NCBI GenBank assembly: GCA_025362165.1
Contig: JANYHY010000122.1
Span: forward strand, 1-6,578
Reading direction: 5' to 3'
Origin: Myxococcales bacterium
Lineage (GTDB): Bacteria; Myxococcota_A; Polyangia; Polyangiales; Polyangiaceae
Length of the DNA stretch: 6,578 bases
Shown here: positions 1-5,628 of the stretch, in pieces
Numbering within the stretch: position 1 is the stretch's first letter
How the letters are laid out: each line of letters opens with the position of its first letter
Notes under the pieces: generated by a model
The model's database searches: none
What the model saw: the letters and a program-made list of their open reading frames with translations, nothing else
What the model was told of the DNA's origin: nothing
Position numbers and translations under genes: made by a program

Positions 1-158
1 CAGGCGCGCGCTTCAGCCTGTTGCCGCCGGACAACGCGACGGGCAACTTCACCAAGGTCGTGCAGCGCGTGCCCGTGCGCATCAAGCTGGTGGACGCGCC
101 CGCGGACAAACCGCTACGTCCCGGCATGAGCGTGACCGCAGACGTCCATGTGAAGTGA
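1..158 (+). CDS. emrA: EmrA/HlyD-type membrane fusion protein, C-terminal fragment
   Basis: Only the last 51 codons are inside the window (reading from base 3, TGA at 156-158). They include LLPPDNATGNFTKVVQRVPV, which closely matches the conserved C-terminal beta-barrel segment of EmrA-type periplasmic adaptors, followed by a basic IKL strand and the usual ending L-R-P-G-M-S-V. These proteins link an inner-membrane drug pump (EmrB-type MFS) to an outer-membrane channel of the TolC type. The fragment ends with VTADVHVK, a normal family ending with no long tail. The rest of the protein, including its inner-membrane anchor and hairpin, lies left of the window, and any EmrB partner is not visible. 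The gene converges on the minus-strand operon, so it belongs to a separate transcription unit. The family is clear from the motif. The exact EmrA subtype is inferred from this fragment alone. Confidence 0.85.
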   Translation, partial: GARFSLLPPDNATGNFTKVVQRVPVRIKLVDAPADKPLRPGMSVTADVHVK

Positions 159-351
159 GGTGGGCACCTATCGGGTCGGTGGGTTGTGGCTCGGCGACGC
201 GCAGTACTTTTCCCTGCGCCGGCCGACACTAAAGGCCTGGGGGTCGTTTCACTATTTCTTGTGCGACATGGTCGGCCGTCCCAGGAAAAAGCACAGCGCG
301 CTCGCCGGTCCTTGCGGCGGATAGGTGGCGGGGGTGAGAAGGGTGAGAGTT
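159..351. other. Convergent intergenic region without a clear hairpin terminator
   Basis: This 193-nt gap separates the 3' ends of the plus-strand adaptor gene and the minus-strand leucine dehydrogenase gene, so it should hold terminators rather than promoters. I see only weak inverted repeats: 8-nt arms CGGCCGAC (220-227) and GTCGGCCG (271-278) with a 43-nt loop, 6-nt arms 236-241/280-285, and a tiny AGGTG/CACCT hairpin (158-169) with no T-tract after it. A run of five A at 286-290 reads as five T on the minus strand, but no solid GC stem precedes it. A plus-strand reading frame starting at 186 runs into the dehydrogenase gene antisense. It is Arg-rich and resembles no family I know, so it is not called as a gene. 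Confidence 0.6.
319..351 (-). terminator. Possible Rho-utilisation (C-rich, G-poor) stretch after the dehydrogenase gene
   Basis: Read on the minus strand, the 33 nt immediately after the leucine dehydrogenase stop contain 19 C and a single G, with CTCACCC occurring twice. C-rich, G-poor unstructured RNA just downstream of a stop codon is the classic property of Rho-binding sites, and no intrinsic terminator is evident nearby. This is a composition argument only. The stretch could also be chance in a short spacer. Confidence 0.25.
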
Positions 352-1398
352 TTACTTGCCGACGGCGGCTAGCTTCTCTTCTACGAGCATGTCGGCGACC
401 TTGTACGTGGGGGCGCCTCGCTTTTGGCTGCGCTCGTAGATCTCCATCATGGTGTCGTAGATTTTCAACGTCTTCTGCCGCGCGATCTCGGCGTCGTAGC
501 CGATCACCTCTTGCGCGACGTTGACGAGACCACCCGCGTTGATCGCGTAGTCCGGCGCGTAGAGGATTCCGCGCGCGTGTAGATCGTCGCCGTGTCGCGG
601 CTCGGCGAGTTGGTTGTTCGCGGCGCCCGCGACGATGCTCGTGCGCAGACTTCCGATGGTCTGATCGTTGAGACCTGCGCCAAGCGCGCACGGCGCGAAG
701 ACATCGCACTCCACCTCAGCGATCGTGTCGATCCCGCCAATTTTAGCCCCAAACTCGCGTTGTGCCCGCTCTGCCTTGAGTGGATCCATGTCCGCGACGG
801 TCAGCTTGGCGCCCGCGGCGTGCAGCTCTCTACAGAGGTAGTAGCCGACGTGACCGACGCCCTGTACCGCGACGTGGATGCCCGAGAGCGATGCCTTGCC
901 GAGCTTGAACTTCACCGCGGCCTCGATGCCGCGACGGACACCGAGCGCTGTGAAGGGCGAAGGATCACCCGACCCGCCGTGCGATGGATCGATGCCCGTG
1001 ACGTTCTTGGTCACCGAGCGAATCACCTCCATGTCCTCGAGCCCGGTGCCGCTGTCCTCCGCCGTGACATAGTGACCGCGCAGGTCCTCCAAGAAGCGGC
1101 CGAACGCGCGGAAGAGCGCGACGCGATCGAACACCTCCTTGGGGCGAATGATGACGCTCTTACCGCCGCCATGCGCGAGACCCGCGAGCGCCGCCTTGTA
1201 CGTCATGCCTCGCGCGAGCCTGAGCGCGTCGGTGACGGCGGCCTCTTCGGTGTCGTAATGGATGAAGCGACATCCGCCGAGCGCCGGGCCCAGCCGCGAA
1301 TCGTGGATCGCGACGATCGCTCGAAGCCCCGTGGCCTTGTCGAGCTTGAAGTGAACTTCGCCGTAGTCGTAGCTCGCGAGCCTGCCGAACAGTTCCAT
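352..1398 (-). CDS. ldh: Leucine dehydrogenase (Glu/Leu/Phe/Val dehydrogenase family)
   Basis: Predicted cytosolic NAD-dependent enzyme that reversibly deaminates leucine and other branched-chain amino acids to 2-oxo acids (EC 1.4.1.9 type). At 348 aa it is slightly shorter at the C-terminus than Bacillus enzymes (about 364 aa). It aligns with them from Met1, so the ATG at 1396-1398 is well supported. Visible motifs are the LGPALGG substrate loop (36-42, with L40), MTYKAA with K68, GLAHGGGKSVI with catalytic K80, TAED with D115, GSGDPSPFTALGV (142-154), the Rossmann loop GVGHVG (180-185) with acidic D203 for the NAD ribose, AGAANNQL (257-264) and APDYAINAGG (281-290). Pocket residue 291 is Leu, where Bacillus leucine dehydrogenase has Val. 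It is last in the minus-strand gene row, 57 nt after the DUF4340 gene. No good Shine-Dalgarno is visible, and an imperfect palindrome AGCGTTCGCT lies just before the start. Its products could feed iso-branched fatty acid synthesis, which is inference. Family confidence is high; preference for Leu over Val or Phe is less certain. Confidence 0.95.
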   Translation of the reverse strand: MELFGRLASYDYGEVHFKLDKATGLRAIVAIHDSRLGPALGGCRFIHYDTEEAAVTDALRLARGMTYKAALAGLAHGGGKSVIIRPKEVFDRVALFRAFGRFLEDLRGHYVTAEDSGTGLEDMEVIRSVTKNVTGIDPSHGGSGDPSPFTALGVRRGIEAAVKFKLGKASLSGIHVAVQGVGHVGYYLCRELHAAGAKLTVADMDPLKAERAQREFGAKIGGIDTIAEVECDVFAPCALGAGLNDQTIGSLRTSIVAGAANNQLAEPRHGDDLHARGILYAPDYAINAGGLVNVAQEVIGYDAEIARQKTLKIYDTMMEIYERSQKRGAPTYKVADMLVEEKLAAVGK

Positions 1399-1455
1399 GG
1401 AGCGAACGCTTACCGCACCAAACGCACGGGATCCACGGCGTAGAGCGCTGCGGTT

Positions 1456-2562
1456 CTACGGGTGACCGGGCGGCCGTCCCATGCCCGGTGGCATCTGCAT
1501 ACCGGGCGGCATCCCCATCATGCCGGGCGGCATTCCCATTCCCATTCCGTCGGGCGGACCCTCGGGCTTGTCTGCGCCGCCATCGAGCGGCTTCTGGAAC
1601 TTGCTCACCTCGGCGGTCGCCCAGTCTGCGTTGCCGATGACGAACACGGTCGGGTCTGAATCGCGCAGCGCGTAGCGAGACGCGCCGTTGGCAACCTTGC
1701 CAACACGGAGCGTGTGCGTGCCGTCCTTGAGCGCGATCGTGACGGTCGCCTCTGGAGCGTCGAGACCGGTGTCGCTCACGGGCTTGCCGTCGCCGAAGTC
1801 CTCTGCGGTGAGGTTCTTCCAGGAGGCGAGCGCCGCAGTGAGCTTGCTCTCTTCGAAGCGCTCGATGGGCTTCTGCTCCTTCTTCTCCGGCTTGAACTTC
1901 GCCGTCCATTTGTCCCCCTTCGGGGACTTTCCAGGATCGTCGGACTTGCTGAAATCGAACGTGCCGTTCTTGTTCGCGATGATGACGCCGGTGATGTTCG
2001 CATCGTCGAACTTGAACATCTCCTTGTCGCGAAAATCGCTCGGCGTGCGCGCGTACATCCACCCGGAGTAGCCGCTCGCCGCGTAGACGTCCGTCTTGCC
2101 GGTGACCATCACCATGTTGCCGCGGCCGCCGCTCTTGCCGAACGTCGCGTCGAGCTTCTTGTCAGCGCCCTTGAACGTCACGAGGTGCAGCGCGTGATCG
2201 TTGTCGAGCTCGTAGTTCGTCTTGGTGGCGTCGTCCGCGTTGCGCGCGATCGTCTCGGTGAGCTTCACCTCCTTCATGTTGTCGAGGAGGCTCTTCACGT
2301 TCGCTTGGTTCGCAGGCGCGCTCACGGGCTTGGTGAGCTCCCACTTATCGCCCTTCTTCTCGAGCACCACCTCGGTCAGCTTGCCCTCTTTGGTGGTGGT
2401 GATGGCGATCTTGTCGACGTCATCAGTGCCCTTGAAATCAGGCAGATCCTGCGCCGCGGTGATCGTGCCCTGCGCGGCGTCTTTCTTCTGCTGATAGTAG
2501 ACGCCGACGCCGAGGCCGATCAGGATGACCAGGCCAACACCGATCTTCATTTCACGAGTCAT
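1456..2562 (-). CDS. DUF4340 membrane-anchored protein with Met/Pro-rich tail
   Basis: 368 aa. A short basic N-terminus is followed by one hydrophobic helix (about 6-23) with no lipobox Cys, so it is probably an uncleaved inner-membrane anchor with the rest in the periplasm. The extracytoplasmic part shows an internal duplication: KGDKWELTKP (70-79 region) followed by a helix and VKLTETI parallels KGDKWTAKFKP (215-225) followed by a helix and NLTAEDF. Each copy then has a beta-rich half ending near a VYAASGYSGW or VFVIGNADW segment. This two-copy layout fits DUF4340, a domain of unknown function usually encoded beside GldG-like proteins, as here. After about residue 325 comes a disordered Asp/Gly/Pro linker and a PPGM repeat tail (340-368). 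The start is set by GGAG at 2570-2573, 7 nt upstream; Met5 is a less likely alternative. It lies 31 nt after the GldG-like gene. The family call is good; the biochemical role is unknown, probably a periplasmic partner of the ABC complex. Confidence 0.85.
   Translation of the reverse strand: MTREMKIGVGLVILIGLGVGVYYQQKKDAAQGTITAAQDLPDFKGTDDVDKIAITTTKEGKLTEVVLEKKGDKWELTKPVSAPANQANVKSLLDNMKEVKLTETIARNADDATKTNYELDNDHALHLVTFKGADKKLDATFGKSGGRGNMVMVTGKTDVYAASGYSGWMYARTPSDFRDKEMFKFDDANITGVIIANKNGTFDFSKSDDPGKSPKGDKWTAKFKPEKKEQKPIERFEESKLTAALASWKNLTAEDFGDGKPVSDTGLDAPEATVTIALKDGTHTLRVGKVANGASRYALRDSDPTVFVIGNADWATAEVSKFQKPLDGGADKPEGPPDGMGMGMPPGMMGMPPGMQMPPGMGRPPGHP
1459..1530 (-). repeat. PPGM/PPGH coding repeats at the end of the DUF4340 gene
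   Basis: Four degenerate units of 18-21 bp encode PPGMMGM, PPGMQM, PPGMGR and PPGHP at the very C-terminus (residues 345-368). On the plus strand the unit appears as repeated CCGGGCGGCAT with a CCCAT-like spacer. The 29 residues from 340 to the end hold nine Met and one His. The repeats differ from each other at several bases, so this is an older duplication, not a fresh slippage product. Confidence 0.8.
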
Positions 2563-2569
2563 GTCGTTA

Positions 2570-2573
2570 CTCC
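2570..2573 (-). promoter_or_regulatory. Ribosome binding site of the DUF4340 gene
   Basis: GGAG on the minus strand, 7 nt before the ATG at 2562. It favours this ATG over the in-frame Met four codons downstream. Confidence 0.7.
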
Positions 2574-2593
2574 GTTGAAAACGTTTGGGCGGC

Positions 2594-4474
2594 TCACGCG
2601 AGGCGCGCGTTGAGGCGCGATTTCTTGCGCCACTGCCATCGGCCGAAGCCGAACAGCGAGAAGACGATCGGCACGAGGAAGATGAGCGTCCACTGGATGG
2701 TGCTCTGCTGCGTCTTGCGCGCCTCTTTGAGATCCTTCTCGCGCTTCTTGACGTCGTCTTCGGACTCTTCCGGATTGAACTTGGGAGCGCGGACGTCGCC
2801 GTACACGAGGTTCGGCTCGCTCAAGATCTTCGCGCTGACGGCGAGGAGATCCACGTCGCCGGTGAGCCAGTCGAGCGTGTTCTTGAACGAGAGGATCGTG
2901 TTGGTGAGCGCCTGCTGCGCGTAGGGGTTCGCGAGCTGCAACAGCTTCTCGTCGCCGCCCATCGGCATGCCGCCGAACTGCGGCCCCATGTCTTGGCCGT
3001 TGCCTGCGCGCGCGAACGGGTTGGCGAGGTACTGGCTGGAGCTGATGACGAAGATGCGCGCAGACTTGCCGTCCGGCACCTGCGCCGCCGTCTCCACGCC
3101 TTGTTTGTCGCCAGCGGGGAACGCGCTCTTGAGGCGCCCTTCGACCGAGGCCGAGAGGTTGAACTGCTCCCACTTGCCCTTCGGCTTCCACGCTTGGAAC
3201 GGGTTGAGGTCGACGGTGTCGTCCGTCTTCTCGTACGCGAACGGCGTGGAGCGCGCGACGATCTTGAAGCACGGCGGCTTGTTGTCAGCGCACTTGGTCG
3301 GCACGTCTGGCTGCTTGTCCGTGTGCAGAACGAGCGCGGAGGTGAACGGCATCGCGACCTCTTCGATCCGAAAGAAGCCTGCGAAGCTCGTGTCGAGCAG
3401 CATGTCATCGCCCTTGAACTGCGTGTCGTCGATGACGTCGATCATCTGCGGGAACTTCGCGCTCGCCATTCCGCCTTGCGTCATGATGTTCACGCGGAAG
3501 CTGCGACCGAAGTCGAGGACGACGTCCTTCTTCATCTCGATGCCGTAGCCGTCGAGGAGCTTGTCGAGTCCGTGCGCGCTGAGCGTCGCGTTCATCGTCG
3601 CGTCATTGGCCTTGATGTTCACGAAGCTCGCGAACATCGCCATGCTCTTGCCCTTCATGAGGAACTGGTCGATGCGGCGCAGCTCCTTGTCGGTGAGGTC
3701 CTTGCCGGGCTGCGTGACGATGAGCCCGTCGAGCGAGTCGTCGATCTCCGCGTCTCCGCCCTTCAAGTCCACGTCCTGCAGTTTGTAGAACGGGAAGTTG
3801 CGCGTGATGATGTCCTGCATCGCGGGCTTGCCGGCCTGCGCGGGGACGAGGTTGGCCTCTGTGAGCTTGATCTCGTCGTGTCCGGTGAGCACGCCGATCT
3901 TGTGCTCGACCTTGTCACCGCGGTCCCTGATTTCTCGGATCTTGTTGGTGATCCAGAACTCGAGGCCGGTGGACTGATCGGGTGAGAGCGCCTTGATCGC
4001 GTCCTTCTCTGCGCCGTACTTGAAGACGAGACCCATGTAGCCCTGGGCGACTGCGCCCTTGTTGTCTTCGGTCTCGCTGAACTCGGGGAACGGCTGCTCC
4101 ACGAGGCCGGCGTCCTTGGCGGCCTTCTTCTGATCATCGTCTTTGGCTTCGATGATCGTGTAGGTGAACTTCTTCTCGCCGTTGGCGAGGCTCGCGTCTT
4201 CGTACTCTTGGAGGAGATCGCGCAGATCGCGCACGAACGCGTCGATCTTCGGTAGCCCCTTGGTGACGTACGCGTCGACGTGCATCGTCTGCTTCATCGA
4301 GACGAGCAGCTTGCCGCTGCCTTTGCTGAGCGTGTAGCGCTCGCTCTTGGTGAGGTCCTTCTTCGTGTAGATGCCGAGCGCGGAGAGCGCGTTCACACCC
4401 ACGAGGATGAGGGCGATGATGAGCACGAGGACGAGACTCTCGGTCGCCGCCTTGGTCTTGCGTTCCATAGCCAT
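2594..4474 (-). CDS. GldG-like ABC transporter auxiliary protein
   Basis: 626 aa, in the usual range for GldG-family (ABC_transp_aux) proteins. A basic cytoplasmic start (ERKTK) leads into transmembrane helix 1 (about 13-35). A large extracytoplasmic domain follows (about 36-592), then a second helix (594-611) and a basic cytoplasmic stub RWQWRKKSRLNARLA. Family hallmarks are the RYTLS segment after TM1 (46-50), GLEFWITNKIREI (170-182), KIGVLTGHDE (192-201, the family's conserved LTGHGE motif), and DGLIVTQPGKDLTDKELRRI (249-268) leading into a QFLMKGKSMAMF strand. Such proteins act with a GldA/GldF-type ATPase and permease, with the big domain outside the cytoplasmic membrane. The only two cysteines, C395 and C402, are close together and could form a disulfide. 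A Gly/Met-rich loop lies at about 491-507, and a charged helix precedes TM2 (568-590). AGGAG at 4483-4487 supports the start. The gene follows the permease by 20 nt. Substrate unknown. Confidence 0.9.
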   Translation of the reverse strand: MAMERKTKAATESLVLVLIIALILVGVNALSALGIYTKKDLTKSERYTLSKGSGKLLVSMKQTMHVDAYVTKGLPKIDAFVRDLRDLLQEYEDASLANGEKKFTYTIIEAKDDDQKKAAKDAGLVEQPFPEFSETEDNKGAVAQGYMGLVFKYGAEKDAIKALSPDQSTGLEFWITNKIREIRDRGDKVEHKIGVLTGHDEIKLTEANLVPAQAGKPAMQDIITRNFPFYKLQDVDLKGGDAEIDDSLDGLIVTQPGKDLTDKELRRIDQFLMKGKSMAMFASFVNIKANDATMNATLSAHGLDKLLDGYGIEMKKDVVLDFGRSFRVNIMTQGGMASAKFPQMIDVIDDTQFKGDDMLLDTSFAGFFRIEEVAMPFTSALVLHTDKQPDVPTKCADNKPPCFKIVARSTPFAYEKTDDTVDLNPFQAWKPKGKWEQFNLSASVEGRLKSAFPAGDKQGVETAAQVPDGKSARIFVISSSQYLANPFARAGNGQDMGPQFGGMPMGGDEKLLQLANPYAQQALTNTILSFKNTLDWLTGDVDLLAVSAKILSEPNLVYGDVRAPKFNPEESEDDVKKREKDLKEARKTQQSTIQWTLIFLVPIVFSLFGFGRWQWRKKSRLNARLA

Positions 4475-4482
4475 GATTCAGA

Positions 4483-4487
4483 CTCCT
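4483..4487 (-). promoter_or_regulatory. Ribosome binding site of the GldG-like gene
   Basis: AGGAG on the minus strand, 8 nt before the ATG at 4474. It supports Met1 over Met3. Confidence 0.75.
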
Positions 4488-4494
4488 AAGCCTC

Positions 4495-5625
4495 TCAAGA
4501 CCACTTCCGGCTCTCGAGAGAGCGGAAGGCTGCGACCAAGCTGATGACGACGATCGACAGGAAGTAGACGACGGCGCGCGTGTCGATGATGCCGCGCGCG
4601 AACGGCAAGAACCTCGTCTGGAAGCTCACGAAGCCGACGATGTCGCCGGCGACGTTGTGCCAGTACTCGACCACGTAGCCGATCGAGTACAAGACCAGCA
4701 TCGTGAACACGCTCACGAAGAACGCGATGATCTGGCTCTCTGTGATGCTCGAGAAGAGCAGGCCGAGCGCGACGCCGGACGCGCTCATCAAGAGCAGGCC
4801 GAAGTAGCCGGTCCACACGGGACCCCAGTCGAGCGCGCCAAGGTGCCAGGGCGTCACGAACATCGCGATCGGAATGATGGAGGTCGCGAGCAGCAGGATG
4901 ATGCACATGCCGAGCGCCGCGAAGAACTTGGCGAGGATGACCTCGCTGTCTTTGACAGGCATCGTGATGAGCAGCTCAATCGTGCCCGAGCGCTTCTCTT
5001 CGGCGAGCGAGCCCATCGTGACGAGCGGAGTCATCACGCAGATCGCGAACGGCATCACGTCGAACAGGGGACCCATGGTGGCGCGGTCCACCTGCCAAAA
5101 GCCGCCGTGATAGAAGAAGAAGTACAGGCCGAGCAGCAGCGTGCTCACGCCGACGACGACGTACGCGACGAGCGAGTCGAAGTAAGAGCGGAACTCGCGG
5201 CGCGTGAGCGTCCATATGTTTCGCAGCGAGTACAACGCGCCAAGCTCGAGCGGCGCGGGAGCACTGGCCTTCTTGGGCGCTGACTTGGCGGCCGCCTTGG
5301 GCTCTTCCTCTTCGTCGTCCTCTTCTTCTTCTTCCTCTTCCTCTTCGTCGTCCTCGTCTTCTTCGTCGTCGTCTTCGGACTTGGCAGCCTTGGGCGCCTC
5401 TTTCTTGGGCGCTTCCTTCTTCGCAGGAGCGGCCTCTTCCTCTTCGTCCTCGTCTTCTTCTTCGTCGGACTCCTCGTCGTCCGACGAATCCTTGTCATCC
5501 GAAGACTCCTCGTCGTCCGAAGACTCTTCGTCCTCGTCGTCGTCGGATTCGTCCTCGTCCTCTTCTTCGGCCAGCTTCTTCTTACGAAGCTCTTCAGCCT
5601 CGGCGGCTTTCTTGTTGGTGGCCAT
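4495..5625 (-). CDS. GldF-like ABC transporter permease with long acidic N-terminal extension
   Basis: 376 aa. The C-terminal 250 residues (from about 127) are a complete ABC-2 type permease of the GldF class: an amphipathic entry segment with TRREFRSYFDS (141-151), then six likely membrane helices (about 152-172, 186-205, 231-257, 271-292, 297-320, 352-368). The hallmark EEKRSGTIELLITMPV (209-224) sits in the cytoplasmic loop between helices 2 and 3. Before this core are about 125 residues absent from ordinary GldF-type permeases: a charged helix-like start (KKAAEAEELRKKKLAEEE), acidic block 1 (20-64, 36 of 45 Asp/Glu), a Lys/Glu/Ala/Pro linker (65-83, repeated KKEAP), acidic block 2 (84-108, all 25 Asp/Glu) and a basic Ala/Pro/Lys linker (109-125). 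The extension should be cytoplasmic. It appears truly translated: AAGGA lies 7 nt before the ATG, there is no other Met until 184, and no convincing alternative start precedes the core. It starts 3 nt after the ATPase stop, in the same frame. Confidence 0.92.
   Translation of the reverse strand: MATNKKAAEAEELRKKKLAEEEDEDESDDDEDEESSDDEESSDDKDSSDDEESDEEEDEDEEEEAAPAKKEAPKKEAPKAAKSEDDDEEDEDDEEEEEEEEEDDEEEEPKAAAKSAPKKASAPAPLELGALYSLRNIWTLTRREFRSYFDSLVAYVVVGVSTLLLGLYFFFYHGGFWQVDRATMGPLFDVMPFAICVMTPLVTMGSLAEEKRSGTIELLITMPVKDSEVILAKFFAALGMCIILLLATSIIPIAMFVTPWHLGALDWGPVWTGYFGLLLMSASGVALGLLFSSITESQIIAFFVSVFTMLVLYSIGYVVEYWHNVAGDIVGFVSFQTRFLPFARGIIDTRAVVYFLSIVVISLVAAFRSLESRKWS
5468..5539 (-). repeat. 18-bp tandem repeats encoding SSDDEE-like hexapeptides
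   Basis: Four adjacent 18-bp units (5468-5485, 5486-5503, 5504-5521, 5522-5539). Units 1 and 3 are identical apart from their last base. Unit 2 differs from unit 3 at three positions, and unit 4 is more diverged. They encode SSDDEE, SSDDKD, SSDDEE and SDEEED (permease residues 35-58). A tandem duplication is the simplest origin. Confidence 0.8.
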
Positions 5626-5628
5626 GGC

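Noticed and set aside
220..278. Inverted repeat arms as a bidirectional intrinsic terminator
   Set aside because: Only 8 bp with a 43-nt loop and no T-tract next to the stem on either strand.
186..524. 112-residue plus-strand frame starting in the convergent gap
   Set aside because: Arg-rich, no recognisable domain, and it runs antisense into the dehydrogenase 3' end.
592..1443. 283-residue plus-strand open frame
   Set aside because: It is antisense to the unmistakable leucine dehydrogenase; its composition is that of a GC-bias shadow frame.
1714..2613. 299-residue plus-strand open frame
   Set aside because: It is antisense to the DUF4340 gene, with Arg/Leu/Val/Glu shadow composition and no recognisable domain.
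2585..3985. 466-residue plus-strand open frame
   Set aside because: It lies antisense to the well-supported GldG-like gene, is rich in Arg/Glu/Leu/Val from GC codon bias, and matches no family I recognise.
5468..5539. CRISPR-like array from regular 18-bp repeats
   Set aside because: The units are directly adjacent without spacers and lie in frame within a protein-coding low-complexity segment.
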